DNA from: Ornithinibacillus massiliensis
GTDB lineage: Bacteria; Bacillota; Bacilli; Bacillales; Amphibacillaceae
Assembly (NCBI RefSeq): GCF_018310345.1
Contig: NZ_JAGXBY010000005.1
Location: 62,001 to 126,000, forward strand
Direction of reading: 5' to 3'
DNA length: 64,000 bases
The first letter of the stretch is position 1. Each line of letters opens with the position of its first letter. This document shows, in pieces, positions 15,608 to 25,409 of this stretch. Position numbers and translations under genes: made by a program. The notes beneath the pieces were generated by a model. The model was given only the letters and a program-made list of their open reading frames with translations, had not been told where the DNA came from and ran no database searches.

Positions 15608-16225
15608 ATGTTGAAGGATACAGGAGAACGAGTTATCCCGGAGAAAATGAAAGTATTAAATGGTTTATTAATTGAGCATATTGCAAGATATCACTTTGCT
15701 ACGGAATATGTATATGGTCGAGTGTTAGACTTCGCAAGTGGTTCTGGATATGGAAGTCATATTATGGCCAAGATGTGTAAGAATAGAGTGCAGGAAGTAA
15801 TCGGAGTCGATATTGATCAAGAAACAGTGAAGTATGCAAGGGGTACATATTATCATCCACTAACGAAGTTTAGAATAGGGAATGTAGTGGACCCAAGGTT
15901 ACCAGACGAGTTAGGACAATTTGATTGCATCGTAAGCTTTGAGACCATAGAACATATTCGAGAAGAAGAACAGTTTATGACTAATATCTATACGATGTTA
16001 AAGCCTGGTGGCACGTTGATGTTGTCCACCCCATTTGGAGAAGGTAGAGGGATACCGAGTGGGCAGGAGTATCATGTACATCAATTAACAGTAGACGAGT
16101 TTAAGGGGTTATTTAAGGAATACCAATCTACGGAATATTATTACCAAAAGGGAGCATTGATTCAGCCTGCATTTGCAGCGGAGGAGAGGGGATTTCCTCT
16201 TGGAATAGCGATTTGTAAGAAATAG
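15608..16225 (+). CDS. Class I SAM-dependent methyltransferase
   Basis: A 205-residue methyltransferase with motif I VLDFASGSGYGSHIM, an acidic IGVDID strand that binds the SAM ribose, FDCIVSFETIEHI (motif II) and LKPGGTLMLSTPFG (motif III). The opening LKDTGERVIPEKMK is common in this family. A GGTGA just upstream favours the ATG at 15608 over a GTG at 15599. Substrate unknown. It ends in its own terminator. Confidence 0.85.
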   Translation: MLKDTGERVIPEKMKVLNGLLIEHIARYHFATEYVYGRVLDFASGSGYGSHIMAKMCKNRVQEVIGVDIDQETVKYARGTYYHPLTKFRIGNVVDPRLPDELGQFDCIVSFETIEHIREEEQFMTNIYTMLKPGGTLMLSTPFGEGRGIPSGQEYHVHQLTVDEFKGLFKEYQSTEYYYQKGALIQPAFAAEERGFPLGIAICKK

Positions 16226-16238
16226 TCAACTGGAATTG

Positions 16239-16263
16239 CCGCGCTAATTAGCGTGGTTTTTTT
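16239..16263 (+). terminator. Terminator after methyltransferase
   Basis: CCGCGCTAA pairs with TTAGCGTGG (one mismatch-type pair) and is followed by seven T. Confidence 0.8.
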
Positions 16264-16390
16264 GTAGGAATTTATTACCTAGTAGGGGTATTTTTAGAGG
16301 GAAGGGTACTTGTTTAAGAAAGGAAAGTAACGAGTATAAGAAACTCTTTGGGGGTATCCTTATAATGAATGCAAGGAAAAAGTAAAGTTG

Positions 16391-16424
16391 TTGACAATTA
16401 TACTGTAGGGGGGTATAGTATAAT
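16391..16424 (+). promoter_or_regulatory. cop promoter with overlapping CsoR operator
   Basis: TTGACA at 16391-16396, 17 bp, and TATAGT at 16414-16419 form a good sigma-A promoter. The spacer is the near-palindrome TACTGTAGGGGGGTATAGTA (16401-16420), which has the G-rich centre of Bacillus CsoR sites. Apo-CsoR bound here would cover the -10 region; Cu(I) would release it. Confidence 0.85.
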
Positions 16425-16450
16425 TAAAGCGAAGGAAAGAAGGTGTTCGA

Positions 16451-16753
16451 ATGGATCAATTTTTACATGATCACCCAATTACCCCTAGAACAGATGCAGA
16501 GAAGCAAGGGGTAGTTAATCGTTTAAAGCGAATTGAAGGACAGGTTCGGGGTATTCAGAAAATGGTTGAAGAAGACCGTTACTGTGTCGATATTTTAGTA
16601 CAAATAAGTGCGATAAATGCAGCTTTGAAAAAGGTTGGATTCCAAGTTGCCGAACGACATGTAAAGCATTGTGTAAGCCATGCCGTGAAGTCTGGTGAAG
16701 GGGAAGCATCAATTGATGAATTAATGGAAGTGTTAAAACGACTTTCTAAATGA
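16451..16753 (+). CDS. csoR: Copper-sensing repressor CsoR
   Basis: A 100-residue all-helical repressor of the CsoR/RcnR family. The Cu(I) ligands Cys45 (DRYCVDIL), His70 and Cys74 (ERHVKHCV) are all present, at the same numbers as in B. subtilis CsoR. The DNA-contacting [12 protein letters not shown] segment is intact. It represses its own operon through the site at 16401-16420. copA follows 14 nt downstream. Confidence 0.95.
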   Translation: MDQFLHDHPITPRTDAEKQGVVNRLKRIEGQVRGIQKMVEEDRYCVDILVQISAINAALKKVGFQVAERHVKHCVSHAVKSGEGEASIDELMEVLKRLSK

Positions 16754-16767
16754 GGGGGGTATCCGAT

Positions 16768-19155
16768 ATGAGTGAGTCCAGACAAATTACGGTTGGTGTC
16801 ACTGGGATGACCTGTGCAGCGTGTTCTAATCGAATTGAAAAGGTTCTGAATAAAATGGATGGCGTGAAAGCCCAAGTTAATTTAACAACAGAAAAGGCCA
16901 GTGTGCATTATAATCCAGATGCAGTCACAGTAGAGGACATTACAACCAAGATTGAAAAACTTGGTTACGGTGTTCAGCTTGAAAGGTTAGAGCTTGATGT
17001 CTTCGGGATGACCTGTGCTGCTTGTTCAACTAGGATTGAAAAGGTGTTAAATAAAGAAGAGGGAGTTAAACAAGCTACCGTAAACCTAGCAACCGAAAGT
17101 GCCTCCATTGAATTTAATCCTGCACTTGTTAAAGAATTAGATTTGATTGGAAGAATTAAAAAGCTAGGGTACGATGCGAAGGTGAAGGCAGATAAAGAAG
17201 ATAAACAAACTGAGAAAGAAAAACAACTGCAAAAAATGAAAACGAAATTAATCATTTCTGCAATCCTATCTGCACCATTATTATTAACCATGCTCGTTCA
17301 TTTAGCTGGAGTTTCCATTCCAGATATCTTTATGAATCCGTGGTTCCAGTTCACACTTGCGACACCAGTACAGTTCATTATCGGTTGGCAGTTCTATGTT
17401 GGAGCATATAAGAATCTGCGTAATGGTGGTGCCAATATGGACGTGCTTGTCGCGCTTGGTACTAGTGCAGCATATTTTTATAGTCTTTATGAGGCATTTA
17501 ATACGCTTCGTCATCCAGGACATATGCCACATTTATATTTTGAGACTAGTGCCATTTTAATTACCTTAATTTTATTTGGAAAATATTTAGAAACAAGCGC
17601 AAAAAGTCGGACGACCGTTGCTATTTCTAAGCTACTAAACTTACAAGCAAAACAAGCAAGAGTAGTGCGTGATGGCGCGGAAATGATGATTCCTATGGAG
17701 GATGTTGTGGTTGGCGATCGTCTCGTAGTAAAACCCGGTGAGAAAATACCCGTGGATGGTATTGTTGTGAAAGGTAGAACATCGGTTGATGAATCCATGA
17801 TTACCGGAGAATCTATACCGATTGAAAAAGATATCGATGCAAGTGTCATTGGTTCTACTATTAATAAAAATGGAACGATTGAAATGGAAGCGAAGAAAGT
17901 TGGGAAGGATACCGCTCTTGCATCCATCATTAAAGTGGTAGAGGATGCCCAAGGCTCAAAAGCCCCAATTCAACGATTAGCAGATGTCATTTCAGGTTAC
18001 TTTGTACCGATAGTAGTGGGAATTGCGTTCGTAACCTTTGGCGTATGGATTTTGTTTGTTACTCCAGGTGAATTAGAAACAGCGTTAGTAACGGCAATTG
18101 CAGTATTAGTAATTGCCTGTCCATGTGCGTTAGGTCTCGCAACTCCAACCTCGATTATGGTTGGTTCTGGTAGAGCTGCTGAAAGTGGAATCCTTTTTAA
18201 AGGTGGGGAGCACCTAGAGCGTACCCATCAGCTTAATGCAATTGTACTAGATAAAACCGGTACAATTACGAAGGGGAAGCCTGAGGTAACCTATTTTACA
18301 GCTGATGAGGAAACGTTATCGCTTGTAGCTAGTGCTGAAAAAGGGTCTGAGCATCCTTTGGCAGAAGCGATTGTAGCCTTTGCTACTGAAAGAAATGTAC
18401 CTTTCGTTGAGACGGAGTATTTTAACGCGATACCTGGACATGGTATAGAAGCTAGAATTCATGACAAGAACGTATTAGTAGGCACTAGAAAATTAATGAA
18501 TGACCACAATATTACCGTTACTGGTGCGATAGAAGCTGAGTTAGTGGATTATGAAATGAAGGGCAATACAGCGATGTTAATTACAGTAAATGGCGAGTTA
18601 AAAGGGATTTTAGCGGTAGCCGATACGGTGAAGGACACTGCTAAAGATGCTATAAAAGAGCTAAAAGAGCAGGGACTTGAAGTGATTATGCTTACCGGTG
18701 ATAATGAACGCACTGCTAAAGCTATTGCTGAACAAGTGGGAATCGACCGTGTCATTGCCCAAGTATTACCAGAGGAAAAGGCTAACCGAGTAAAAGAGAT
18801 TCAATTACAAGGGAAAAAGGTTGCGATGGTTGGAGATGGCGTAAATGATGCTCCGGCTCTTGCAGTAGCTGATATTGGTATTGCAATTGGTACTGGTACA
18901 GAAGTTGCTATTGAAGCTGCCGATGTAACCATCTTAGGTGGAGAATTACTATTAATACCAAAAGCTATTAAAATTAGCAAAGCAACGATAAAAAATATTC
19001 GTCAAAACTTATTCTGGGCATTTGCTTATAATAGTGCGGGTATTCCAATAGCAGCACTTGGGTTACTTGCTCCTTGGATAGCAGGAGCTGCCATGGCATT
19101 TAGCTCGGTAAGTGTGGTAACCAATTCACTTCGCTTAAAACGAGTAAAAATATAA
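16768..19155 (+). CDS. copA: Copper-exporting P1B-type ATPase CopA
   Basis: A 795-residue copper pump. It has two N-terminal heavy-metal domains, each with GMTCAAC, then eight membrane segments with the Cu-type CPC (Cys451-Pro-Cys453, [11 protein letters not shown]), the phosphorylation Asp495 in [13 protein letters not shown] in the nucleotide domain and [10 protein letters not shown] near the hinge. It exports Cu(I) from the cytosol. I start it at 16768 behind GAGGGGGG; an ATG at 16750 overlaps the csoR stop but has no ribosome binding site. Part of the csoR-copA-copZ operon. Confidence 0.96.
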   Translation: MSESRQITVGVTGMTCAACSNRIEKVLNKMDGVKAQVNLTTEKASVHYNPDAVTVEDITTKIEKLGYGVQLERLELDVFGMTCAACSTRIEKVLNKEEGVKQATVNLATESASIEFNPALVKELDLIGRIKKLGYDAKVKADKEDKQTEKEKQLQKMKTKLIISAILSAPLLLTMLVHLAGVSIPDIFMNPWFQFTLATPVQFIIGWQFYVGAYKNLRNGGANMDVLVALGTSAAYFYSLYEAFNTLRHPGHMPHLYFETSAILITLILFGKYLETSAKSRTTVAISKLLNLQAKQARVVRDGAEMMIPMEDVVVGDRLVVKPGEKIPVDGIVVKGRTSVDESMITGESIPIEKDIDASVIGSTINKNGTIEMEAKKVGKDTALASIIKVVEDAQGSKAPIQRLADVISGYFVPIVVGIAFVTFGVWILFVTPGELETALVTAIAVLVIACPCALGLATPTSIMVGSGRAAESGILFKGGEHLERTHQLNAIVLDKTGTITKGKPEVTYFTADEETLSLVASAEKGSEHPLAEAIVAFATERNVPFVETEYFNAIPGHGIEARIHDKNVLVGTRKLMNDHNITVTGAIEAELVDYEMKGNTAMLITVNGELKGILAVADTVKDTAKDAIKELKEQGLEVIMLTGDNERTAKAIAEQVGIDRVIAQVLPEEKANRVKEIQLQGKKVAMVGDGVNDAPALAVADIGIAIGTGTEVAIEAADVTILGGELLLIPKAIKISKATIKNIRQNLFWAFAYNSAGIPIAALGLLAPWIAGAAMAFSSVSVVTNSLRLKRVKI

Positions 19156-19162
19156 ATAATAT

Positions 19163-19191
19163 TTGGGGACGGTAGATAGTCCTGTCCCCAA
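19163..19191 (+). other. Hairpin between copA and copZ
   Basis: TTGGGGAC (19163-19170) pairs with GTCCCCAA (19184-19191). No T run follows. It may lower read-through into copZ or stabilise the upstream message. GGGGACGG-type hairpins recur between genes in Bacillaceae, so it may also be a dispersed repeat copy. Confidence 0.6.
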
Positions 19192-19226
19192 TACTTACTT
19201 TTCATAGTTGAAAGGAGATATATAGG

Positions 19227-19433
19227 ATGCAATCTTTAACACTAGATGTAAGAGGAATGACTTGCGGGCATTGCAAAATGTCAGTAGAAGGTGCACTGAA
19301 CGAATTAGATGGTGTATCTAATGTAGAGGTGGATTTAGCTACTGGCAAAGTTACTGTGACTTACGATGAGTCAAAAGTAACCTTAGAAGCAATGCAAGAG
19401 GCAGTAGAAGAACAAGGCTATGATGTAGCTTAA
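19227..19433 (+). CDS. copZ: Copper chaperone CopZ
   Basis: A 68-residue ferredoxin-like heavy-metal-associated domain with the Cu(I) site GMTCGHC near the N-terminus and the usual EEQGYDV end. It carries Cu(I) to CopA and to CsoR. GAAAGGAGAT precedes the ATG. Length is standard for the family. It is the third gene of the operon and is followed by a terminator that starts at its stop codon. Confidence 0.95.
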   Translation: MQSLTLDVRGMTCGHCKMSVEGALNELDGVSNVEVDLATGKVTVTYDESKVTLEAMQEAVEEQGYDVA

Positions 19434-19477
19434 CAAGAAAAAGCAGGCACTTCAAACATGTGTCTGCTTTTTCTTGT
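19433..19477 (+). terminator. Terminator of the cop operon
   Basis: An 18-bp perfect stem (ACAAGAAAAAGCAGGCAC with GTGTCTGCTTTTTCTTGT) overlaps the copZ stop codon. Confidence 0.85.
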
Positions 19478-19546
19478 GTGTCAGAATGGTCTATCCAGCA
19501 GTGGTTGTGGCTTTAACACTAGATACATGAAATATGGAGATTTGTT

Positions 19547-19620
19547 AAATCCTGAAGCTAGTAGCTGAAATCCTGAAACACCCCCTTCAAATCCTGAAGT
19601 ACCCCTCTCAGATCCTGAAG
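19547..19620. repeat. Degenerate 21-bp tandem repeat array, four units
   Basis: The core AATCCTGAA (ATCCTGAA in the last unit) recurs at exact 21-bp steps beginning 19547, 19568, 19589 and 19610, with variable 11-bp tails (two of them C-rich: ACACCCCCTTC, GTACCCCTCTC). It lies in the gap between copZ and a methyltransferase gene. No open frame with a ribosome binding site covers it. See the finding; a second 21-bp array lies at 45.57 kb. Confidence 0.8.
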
Positions 19621-19716
19621 AATATGTCAACTATGGCTATAAGGTATCTTTCGGACCCTTGCAGCACTAGTCAAACTTGCGTAAGATTACCATATAAACC
19701 AACAAGGAGAATGATA

Positions 19717-20325
19717 ATGAAAGAATACTACTACGATAAGCTCCTTAACATACATACAACTGGTAAACGTGTAGCCACTAATCATATCAATCACTACTAT
19801 CCGTATGAACCTACCCCGTATCAAGCATTAGAGGTGTTGTTTGGCCAATATGAGGTGAAGAGTTCCGATCAATTTGTAGACTTTGGATGTGGTTTAGGGC
19901 GGATGAATTTCTTTATCCATCACCATTACCATGCCAAGGTAACTGGAATAGAAATGAATGAGGCTTTTTATCATAGAGCAATCGAAAATCTAGAAAGCTA
20001 TAGAAAAAAGGCGAGGAAATCTACAGATAATATATCGTTTAAACATTGCCTTGCCGAAGACTATGAAATTAGCGAAGCGGATAATCGATTCTACTTCTTT
20101 AATCCATTTTCTATTCACATTTTCCAGCGTGTCATTAACCGGATTCTTCTATCCGTAGAGGCATTCCCAAGGCAAGTGGATATTATCTTGTACTATCCTT
20201 CAAAGGAATATATCTTCTATTTGGAGAATCAGACCGTGTTTCAATTGGAGCAAGAAATAGGACTGCCCTATGAAAATAATCCGAATGAGCGATTTTTAGT
20301 ATACCGATGGAATAATGAAGAATAA
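19717..20325 (+). CDS. Class I SAM-dependent methyltransferase
   Basis: A 202-residue putative methyltransferase. Motif I is FVDFGCGLGRMNFFI and the acidic SAM-binding strand is VTGIEMNEAF. The later FYFFNPFSIHIF stands where many methyltransferases have the catalytic N/D-P-P-type loop. The frame is open upstream to 19624, but AAGGAGA at 19704 points to the ATG at 19717. Substrate unknown. Confidence 0.78.
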   Translation: MKEYYYDKLLNIHTTGKRVATNHINHYYPYEPTPYQALEVLFGQYEVKSSDQFVDFGCGLGRMNFFIHHHYHAKVTGIEMNEAFYHRAIENLESYRKKARKSTDNISFKHCLAEDYEISEADNRFYFFNPFSIHIFQRVINRILLSVEAFPRQVDIILYYPSKEYIFYLENQTVFQLEQEIGLPYENNPNERFLVYRWNNEE

Positions 20326-20334
20326 GGAAGGGTT

Positions 20335-20750
20335 TTGTATGTTACTGTCGAATATGGTAAGAAGGAGTGTGAGAATAAGAAGAGCCCAATTCAAAACAAA
20401 GTAAACACCATCTTTATACATGAGCGTGATTTGAAGCGTTCTGTAAAGTGGTATAATAAACTGATTGGCCAACCGTACGACTTATCTACCGTATCAAGAC
20501 CAGTTTACAACCACCGGTAAATCAAGAAGTAGGTATTACATTAGATGCTGGCCCTGAAAATATGAAAAAGGGTGCCGGAGGATTAGGATACCCTCTATTT
20601 AATTTCCATACAGAGGATATAAACCAAGCATATGAATATGTGACACAACTAAATTATGACATAGCATCTGAAATTATAAGATTTGATGATTTGTCCTTTT
20701 TTACAGTTTGTGACCCGGATGAGAACGACATCATGATATGCTCAGGCTAG
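20335..20750 (+). pseudogene. Frameshifted VOC (glyoxalase-like) protein gene
   Basis: Two pieces of one vicinal oxygen chelate protein lie in different frames. The first (to 20520) carries NTIFIHERDLKRSVKWYNKL, the typical first VOC strand and helix. The second is readable in another frame from about 20505 (VNQEVGITLDAG) to 20750, ending FFTVCDPDENDIMIC, the typical second half. The frame changes near 20505-20520, and no ATG start with a good ribosome binding site is present. Together they are of normal length for a one-domain VOC protein. Either a decayed gene or a sequencing indel. Confidence 0.72.
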
Positions 20751-20766
20751 ACAGGAGGGTGATTAT

Positions 20767-21519
20767 ATGAAGATAACATTTGATAACATTGACATCGTAG
20801 GTCATGTTATAGCAGAGAACGAGCTTTATAAGCATTATCACTATTCAGAAATACTGATTCGATATGATAGTAATTTTATCGGATTTAAACGAATGCCTAC
20901 GATAGATGAGTTTAAAGAGGCGGAAGCTTATCTACGAGAATTTCATCTGAAAAAGGCTCAAGATCATGTAAAATTTGAATTTCCTCCAGATCAGAAGCTG
21001 ACGGATGAACTTTATCAATATTTACAAGAACAGCACTATACAGTCGGGACTAATGAGTTGTACAGCATAAAGCCTCAAGATTTTCCTGAGTTGTCTATTA
21101 ATCCAGATATTCAGGTGGAAGAGGTTAATTCTAGTACTTATAAGGACTATTTAACATTACAGTATGAGCAGGATGTACAGTTTGGTGAAAGCTATGCTGA
21201 AGCAAAGAAGATACTTCATCATGCTAATTTTCAAAGTGATAGAGTAGTTCAAATTATTGCGTACGATAAGGATATCCCCGTTGGTGCGGTGGACGTTATT
21301 CTTCAGGATCTTACGGCAGAAATGGACAATCTATTTGTGCAAGATTCGTATCAGCGGAAAGGAATTGGTAGTAGTATTCAACGATTTGTTATGGATCTTT
21401 TCCGCGATAGAATAGTTATTCTAATTGCAGATGGGGAGGACACTCCAAGAGAGATGTACCGGAAACAAAATTATCACTATGAGGGATTTCAGATAGAGGT
21501 GTTGAAAGTATATAATTGA
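20767..21519 (+). CDS. GNAT family N-acetyltransferase
   Basis: A 250-residue protein with a C-terminal GNAT fold. The acetyl-CoA loop reads QRKGIGSSIQRFVMD, preceded by the DNLFVQDSYQ strand. The N-terminal 110 residues are a different, unassigned region. CAGGAGGGTGATT gives a strong start. It directly follows the broken VOC gene and could have been co-transcribed with it. Substrate unknown. Confidence 0.8.
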   Translation: MKITFDNIDIVGHVIAENELYKHYHYSEILIRYDSNFIGFKRMPTIDEFKEAEAYLREFHLKKAQDHVKFEFPPDQKLTDELYQYLQEQHYTVGTNELYSIKPQDFPELSINPDIQVEEVNSSTYKDYLTLQYEQDVQFGESYAEAKKILHHANFQSDRVVQIIAYDKDIPVGAVDVILQDLTAEMDNLFVQDSYQRKGIGSSIQRFVMDLFRDRIVILIADGEDTPREMYRKQNYHYEGFQIEVLKVYN

Positions 21520-21551
21520 ATGTAGAGTACTTTCCAAATAGGAAGAGGCTA

Positions 21552-21588
21552 GGACACCCAGCGCTACCTGGGATGTCCCTCCTTTTCC
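21552..21588 (+). terminator. Hairpin after GNAT gene, likely terminator
   Basis: GGACACCCAG and CCTGGGATGTCC form a GC-rich stem with a bulge around a short loop, followed by CTCCTTTTCC. The tail is not a clean T run. Confidence 0.55.
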
Positions 21589-21650
21589 TAGTAGTAATTC
21601 TCTCGCGAAGACGTTGCCCTGATTGTACTAAGTATTGTTTCTTTCACAAA

Positions 21651-22685
21651 CTATCTTAAATAACGTATCAAGTACTCAGCATCGTAGCCTACCCCTTGAA
21701 GTAACGCAGATCCCCTCCTTGACTGCCATGGCAAGCCTAGGAAAAATAAACCTTCACTACTCGTAATACCCCTATTATGGATAGGTGTCCCATTTTGATC
21801 TAGAACACCAGGTATACCTTGGATAATCTGATAATCTGATTTAAAACCAGTAGCCCAAATCACATTATGAATTTCAAGTTGACCTTGCCCTGAGAAGGAA
21901 ATCGAGTTTTTATTCGCATCTATAGTCCGATTTACTAGAGTGACTTTATCATCTTGAATAGCTTTTCTTAATTCATAGCCAAAAATAGGATCTCCTTTTG
22001 ATCGAATTTGTCTCCCTAGAAACGAGTTAACGCTAGCGTTGAGAATACCAAATCTACTAAACCACCAAAAGATACTTTTATTCCCAATAGAAAGAGGCAT
22101 ATAGTTAAGCTTTTGACTAGTTGATAAAAATGTTTTTCTTGTTTGTGAAACTTCTACGGCAATTTGGGAACCGCTATTCCCTACCCCAACTACAAGGACA
22201 CTTCCTGCCATTAACTGATTGGGGTTTTTATATTCTGTTGAATGTAATTGTAGAACATCTGGTGACAAATTAGCTGCGAAGGCAGGAATAGCTGGGCTAT
22301 GAAAAGGCCCGGTTGCTATCACAACATTCTTGGCAATGTAGTTTTGCTCTTTTGTATAGACGGAATATGCATTTCCTAGTCGTACTACTTGAGTTACCTC
22401 CGTATTGAATTTAATCGGTAATGAAAAATTACGTGCATAATACTGCAAATAATCCGCAACCTCGTCTTTAGTTGGTAGTGAATTAGGATCTCCTTCAATA
22501 GGTAGTCCAGGTAAGGAGCTAAACTGCTTAGACGTAAATAGTATTAGCGAATCATAGCGTGCCTTCCACGCTTGTCCCACCTGATTCCCCTTTTCTAGTA
22601 TCAGGAAATTATCTGTTTGTTTTGCAAGGTAATACCCAATAGCTAATCCCGCTTGTCCGGCCCCAATGACGATCGTATGGTACAT
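21651..22685 (-). CDS. CzcO-like FAD/NAD(P)-binding flavoprotein
   Basis: A 344-residue flavin-dependent oxidoreductase with two dinucleotide-binding motifs, GAGQAG near the N-terminus (FAD) and GVGNSG in the middle (NADPH), and the ATG-type motif VIWATGFKSDY near the C-terminus. This is the architecture of CzcO/flavin monooxygenase-like proteins often found next to metal-efflux genes. It is divergent from cadC-cadA and shares a 113-bp intergenic region with two CadC-like palindromes, so co-regulation by Cd/Zn/Pb is likely. GGGAGGGG precedes the start. The reaction is unknown. Confidence 0.85.
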   Translation of the reverse strand: MYHTIVIGAGQAGLAIGYYLAKQTDNFLILEKGNQVGQAWKARYDSLILFTSKQFSSLPGLPIEGDPNSLPTKDEVADYLQYYARNFSLPIKFNTEVTQVVRLGNAYSVYTKEQNYIAKNVVIATGPFHSPAIPAFAANLSPDVLQLHSTEYKNPNQLMAGSVLVVGVGNSGSQIAVEVSQTRKTFLSTSQKLNYMPLSIGNKSIFWWFSRFGILNASVNSFLGRQIRSKGDPIFGYELRKAIQDDKVTLVNRTIDANKNSISFSGQGQLEIHNVIWATGFKSDYQIIQGIPGVLDQNGTPIHNRGITSSEGLFFLGLPWQSRRGSALLQGVGYDAEYLIRYLR

Positions 22686-22710
22686 ACAAACCCCTCCCGA
22701 AATTCATCAT

Positions 22711-22785
22711 TCAAATATTCGTTTGATTGTTGACATTACATTAATCTATAGCATAATATGATATTATAATCAAACAATTATTTGA
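22711..22785. promoter_or_regulatory. cad regulatory region with two CadC-type operators
   Basis: Two imperfect palindromes, TCAAATATTCGTTTGA (22711-22726) and TCAAACAATTATTTGA (22770-22785), match the TCAAATA...TATTTGA style of CadC sites. Between them TTGACA (22730-22735) and TAATAT (22754-22759, 18-bp spacing) form a candidate promoter for cadC-cadA. The first site lies nearer the divergent flavoprotein gene. Confidence 0.75.
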
Positions 22786-22798
22786 ATGAGGCGATGAA

Positions 22799-23188
22799 AT
22801 GGCAGAAAGTACTGTGAAAAAGGTTAACCACGATACTTGTGAGGTATTTTGTTTTGAAGAAGAAAAAGTGAATCGAATAAAACCACAGATAGAGGAAGTT
22901 AGTGGGGTAGAAATGATATTTAAGGCATTATCAGATTTAACACGGTTAAAAATCGCCTATGCGTTAACAATTGAAGATGAACTGTGTGTTTGTGATGTTG
23001 CGAATATTATCGGTTCTACGACAGCAACGGCATCCCATCATTTACGACTGCTCCGTAATATGGGGCTCGCTAAGTATCGTAAAGAAGGGAAGTTAGTATT
23101 CTATTCACTAAAGGATGAGCATGTTCATCAGTTAGTATCGATTGCTATGGAACATTCGAGAGAAGGTGCTGGACTTGGAGGAAAATAA
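22799..23188 (+). CDS. cadC: Cadmium/lead/zinc-responsive repressor CadC (ArsR family)
   Basis: A 129-residue ArsR/SmtB repressor. The four thiolates of the CadC metal site are present: Cys14 and Cys18 (DTCEVFC) and Cys63 and Cys65 (ELCVCD). The winged helix recognition helix is [15 protein letters not shown]. Metal binding releases DNA and induces cadA. The start follows GAGGCGATGAA. Its 3' end overlaps cadA. Confidence 0.94.
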   Translation: MAESTVKKVNHDTCEVFCFEEEKVNRIKPQIEEVSGVEMIFKALSDLTRLKIAYALTIEDELCVCDVANIIGSTTATASHHLRLLRNMGLAKYRKEGKLVFYSLKDEHVHQLVSIAMEHSREGAGLGGK

Positions 23189-25271
23189 ACAAGTCTATCG
23201 ATTACAAGGCTTGTCTTGTACGAACTGTGCTGCAAAATTTGAAGAAAACATACGTAATATTAAAACAGTAGAGGATGTTCAGTTGAACTTTGGTGCTGCT
23301 AAGTTAACCGTACATGGTGTAGCATCCGTTGATCAGTTGGAAGCAGCAGGTGCTTTTGATGGTATTAAGGTACAACCGGAATGGAGTAATGAACCAGAAA
23401 GATGGAAAAAAGGTGAGACTATAACTACTTTTATATCGTTGCTTTTCACCATAGTAGGGTACGTATTCTACTTTAAGATGGGTGAAAGCCACCCTATTAC
23501 AATAGGAGCCTTTCTTACTGCAATATTGGTAGGAGGACTTTCCTTATTTAAGGTCGGATTGAATAATTTAATGAAGTTTGAATTTGATATGAAGACATTA
23601 ATGACAATTGCCATTATTGGAGCAGCGATTATTGGAGAATGGGCAGAAGGTGCTGTCGTGGTGTTCTTGTTTGCGTTAAGTGAAGCACTTGAAAGTTACT
23701 CTATGAATAAGGCGCGGCAATCAATCAAATCACTCATGAATATCGCACCAAAGAAGGCTACTATTCGTCATGGCTCGCAAACAATGGAAATCGATGTAGA
23801 AGATGTACAAATTGGTGATATTTTAATCATTAAGCCTGGACAGAAAATTGCTATGGACGGGGAAGTTGTAAAAGGGCAATCCTCTGTCAATCAAGCAGCG
23901 ATAACTGGTGAATCAATCCCAGTTCATAAGGCGAGCGGTGATGAGGTATATGCGGGAACGATAAATGAAGAAGGTTCATTAGAGGTTCGGGTTACCAAAA
24001 GGGTAGCAGATACGACGATAGCTAAAATCATTCATCTAGTGGAGGAAGCACAAGCCGAACGAGCACCCTCCCAACAGTTTGTAGATAAATTTGCCAAATA
24101 TTATACACCTGCGATTCTGTTTCTTTCTTTCCTTGTCGTAGTTATCCCACCTCTATTTTTCGGTGGGGAATGGTCTAATTGGATCTACAGTGGTCTAGCG
24201 GTGTTAGTAGTTGGTTGCCCATGTGCATTAGTTGTATCGACACCTGTTGCAATTGTGACCGCTATCGGTAATGCTGCAAGAAATGGTGTTCTAATTAAGG
24301 GTGGCATTCATCTGGAGGAAGCGGGCCATATCGATGTGGTAGCCTTTGATAAGACCGGTACCTTAACGAAAGGAAAGCCGGAAGTAACAGACATTATCCC
24401 ACTTGCAGATAAAGATGAAGCCGACTTAATCCGTATTGCTGCAGCTATTGAAGAATATTCACAGCATCCACTTGCATCAGCTATTAAAAGAAAGGCAATC
24501 CGTCTTCAAGCTGTAGATTATAAAGCGGAGAATTTTCTATCCTATACAGGTAAAGGAGCTAAAGCCACGGTACAAGGGACAGAATACTTCATTGGTAACC
24601 CAGCACTGTTTTCAGAGATGCTGCCCATACATGCTGAGCTACTGGAGAGAACTAGCCAGCTACAAGCGGAAGGGAAAACGGTAGTACTATTAGGTACGGC
24701 TCAAGAAGTAATAGGGATTATCGGAGTAGCTGATCAAATCCGTTCAGTAAGTAGATCCATTATTCAGAAGCTCCATCAGTTAGGTATGAAGCGGACCATT
24801 ATGCTAACTGGAGACAACCGATTAACCGGAGAGGCAATAGGTTCAAGCCTCGGGTTAACAGAAGTAAAAACGGAATTATTACCTGAGGATAAATTAACCG
24901 TTATAAGTCGATTAAAGGATAGGTATGGTCGTGTGGCCATGGTTGGTGATGGAATTAATGATGCGCCGGCACTTGCTTCTGCTAATGTTGGAATTGCCAT
25001 GGGAGGCGCAGGAACCGATGTAGCCTTAGAAACGGCAGACATAGCATTAATGGCTGATGACTTGGAGAAATTACCATATATGATTTCTCTAAGCCGTAAA
25101 ACCTTAACAATTATCAAGCAAAATATCATCTTCGCTCTAGCGCTAAAAGTGTTAGCTTTGCTATTAGTTATTCCAGGATGGCTAACATTATGGATCGCTA
25201 TTTTTGCGGATATGGGAGCGACACTTATTGTCGTATTGAACTCGATGCGACTAATGAAAAAAGATTTATAG
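23175..25271 (+). CDS. cadA: Cd/Zn/Pb-exporting P1B-type ATPase CadA
   Basis: A soft divalent metal efflux pump of about 698 residues. It has one N-terminal heavy-metal domain ([11 protein letters not shown]), the membrane CPC (Cys348) in [11 protein letters not shown], which is the Zn/Cd/Pb form of the motif, phosphorylation site DKTGT (Asp392) and [10 protein letters not shown]. No ATG is available near the start. A TTG at 23175 with AGAAGG 8 nt upstream is the best choice, inside the end of cadC; GTG at 23166 and TTG at 23142 are alternatives. Translation is probably coupled to cadC. Confidence 0.93.
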   Translation: MEENKQVYRLQGLSCTNCAAKFEENIRNIKTVEDVQLNFGAAKLTVHGVASVDQLEAAGAFDGIKVQPEWSNEPERWKKGETITTFISLLFTIVGYVFYFKMGESHPITIGAFLTAILVGGLSLFKVGLNNLMKFEFDMKTLMTIAIIGAAIIGEWAEGAVVVFLFALSEALESYSMNKARQSIKSLMNIAPKKATIRHGSQTMEIDVEDVQIGDILIIKPGQKIAMDGEVVKGQSSVNQAAITGESIPVHKASGDEVYAGTINEEGSLEVRVTKRVADTTIAKIIHLVEEAQAERAPSQQFVDKFAKYYTPAILFLSFLVVVIPPLFFGGEWSNWIYSGLAVLVVGCPCALVVSTPVAIVTAIGNAARNGVLIKGGIHLEEAGHIDVVAFDKTGTLTKGKPEVTDIIPLADKDEADLIRIAAAIEEYSQHPLASAIKRKAIRLQAVDYKAENFLSYTGKGAKATVQGTEYFIGNPALFSEMLPIHAELLERTSQLQAEGKTVVLLGTAQEVIGIIGVADQIRSVSRSIIQKLHQLGMKRTIMLTGDNRLTGEAIGSSLGLTEVKTELLPEDKLTVISRLKDRYGRVAMVGDGINDAPALASANVGIAMGGAGTDVALETADIALMADDLEKLPYMISLSRKTLTIIKQNIIFALALKVLALLLVIPGWLTLWIAIFADMGATLIVVLNSMRLMKKDL

Positions 25272-25286
25272 AATGAGGAAAACGTG

Positions 25287-25320
25287 GCATATCAACTAAT
25301 TGTTGGTATGCTTTTTGGTT
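25287..25320 (+). terminator. Terminator of the cad operon
   Basis: GCATATCAAC pairs with GTTGGTATGC (one G-U) over a 5-nt loop, followed by TTTTT. Confidence 0.8.
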
Positions 25321-25409
25321 TGGAGAGTAGTAGGAAGAATGGATGCTCACCTATGTTAAGATATAGCTAGAAATTGGAAGACTACTTGGGATAAGTAAGG
25401 GGGACGCTT

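Noticed and set aside
19547..19620. CRISPR array
   Set aside because: Repeat cores are only about 9 bp with 11-12 bp tails, no 24-37 bp direct repeats, and no cas genes in the window. The same holds for 45570-45760.
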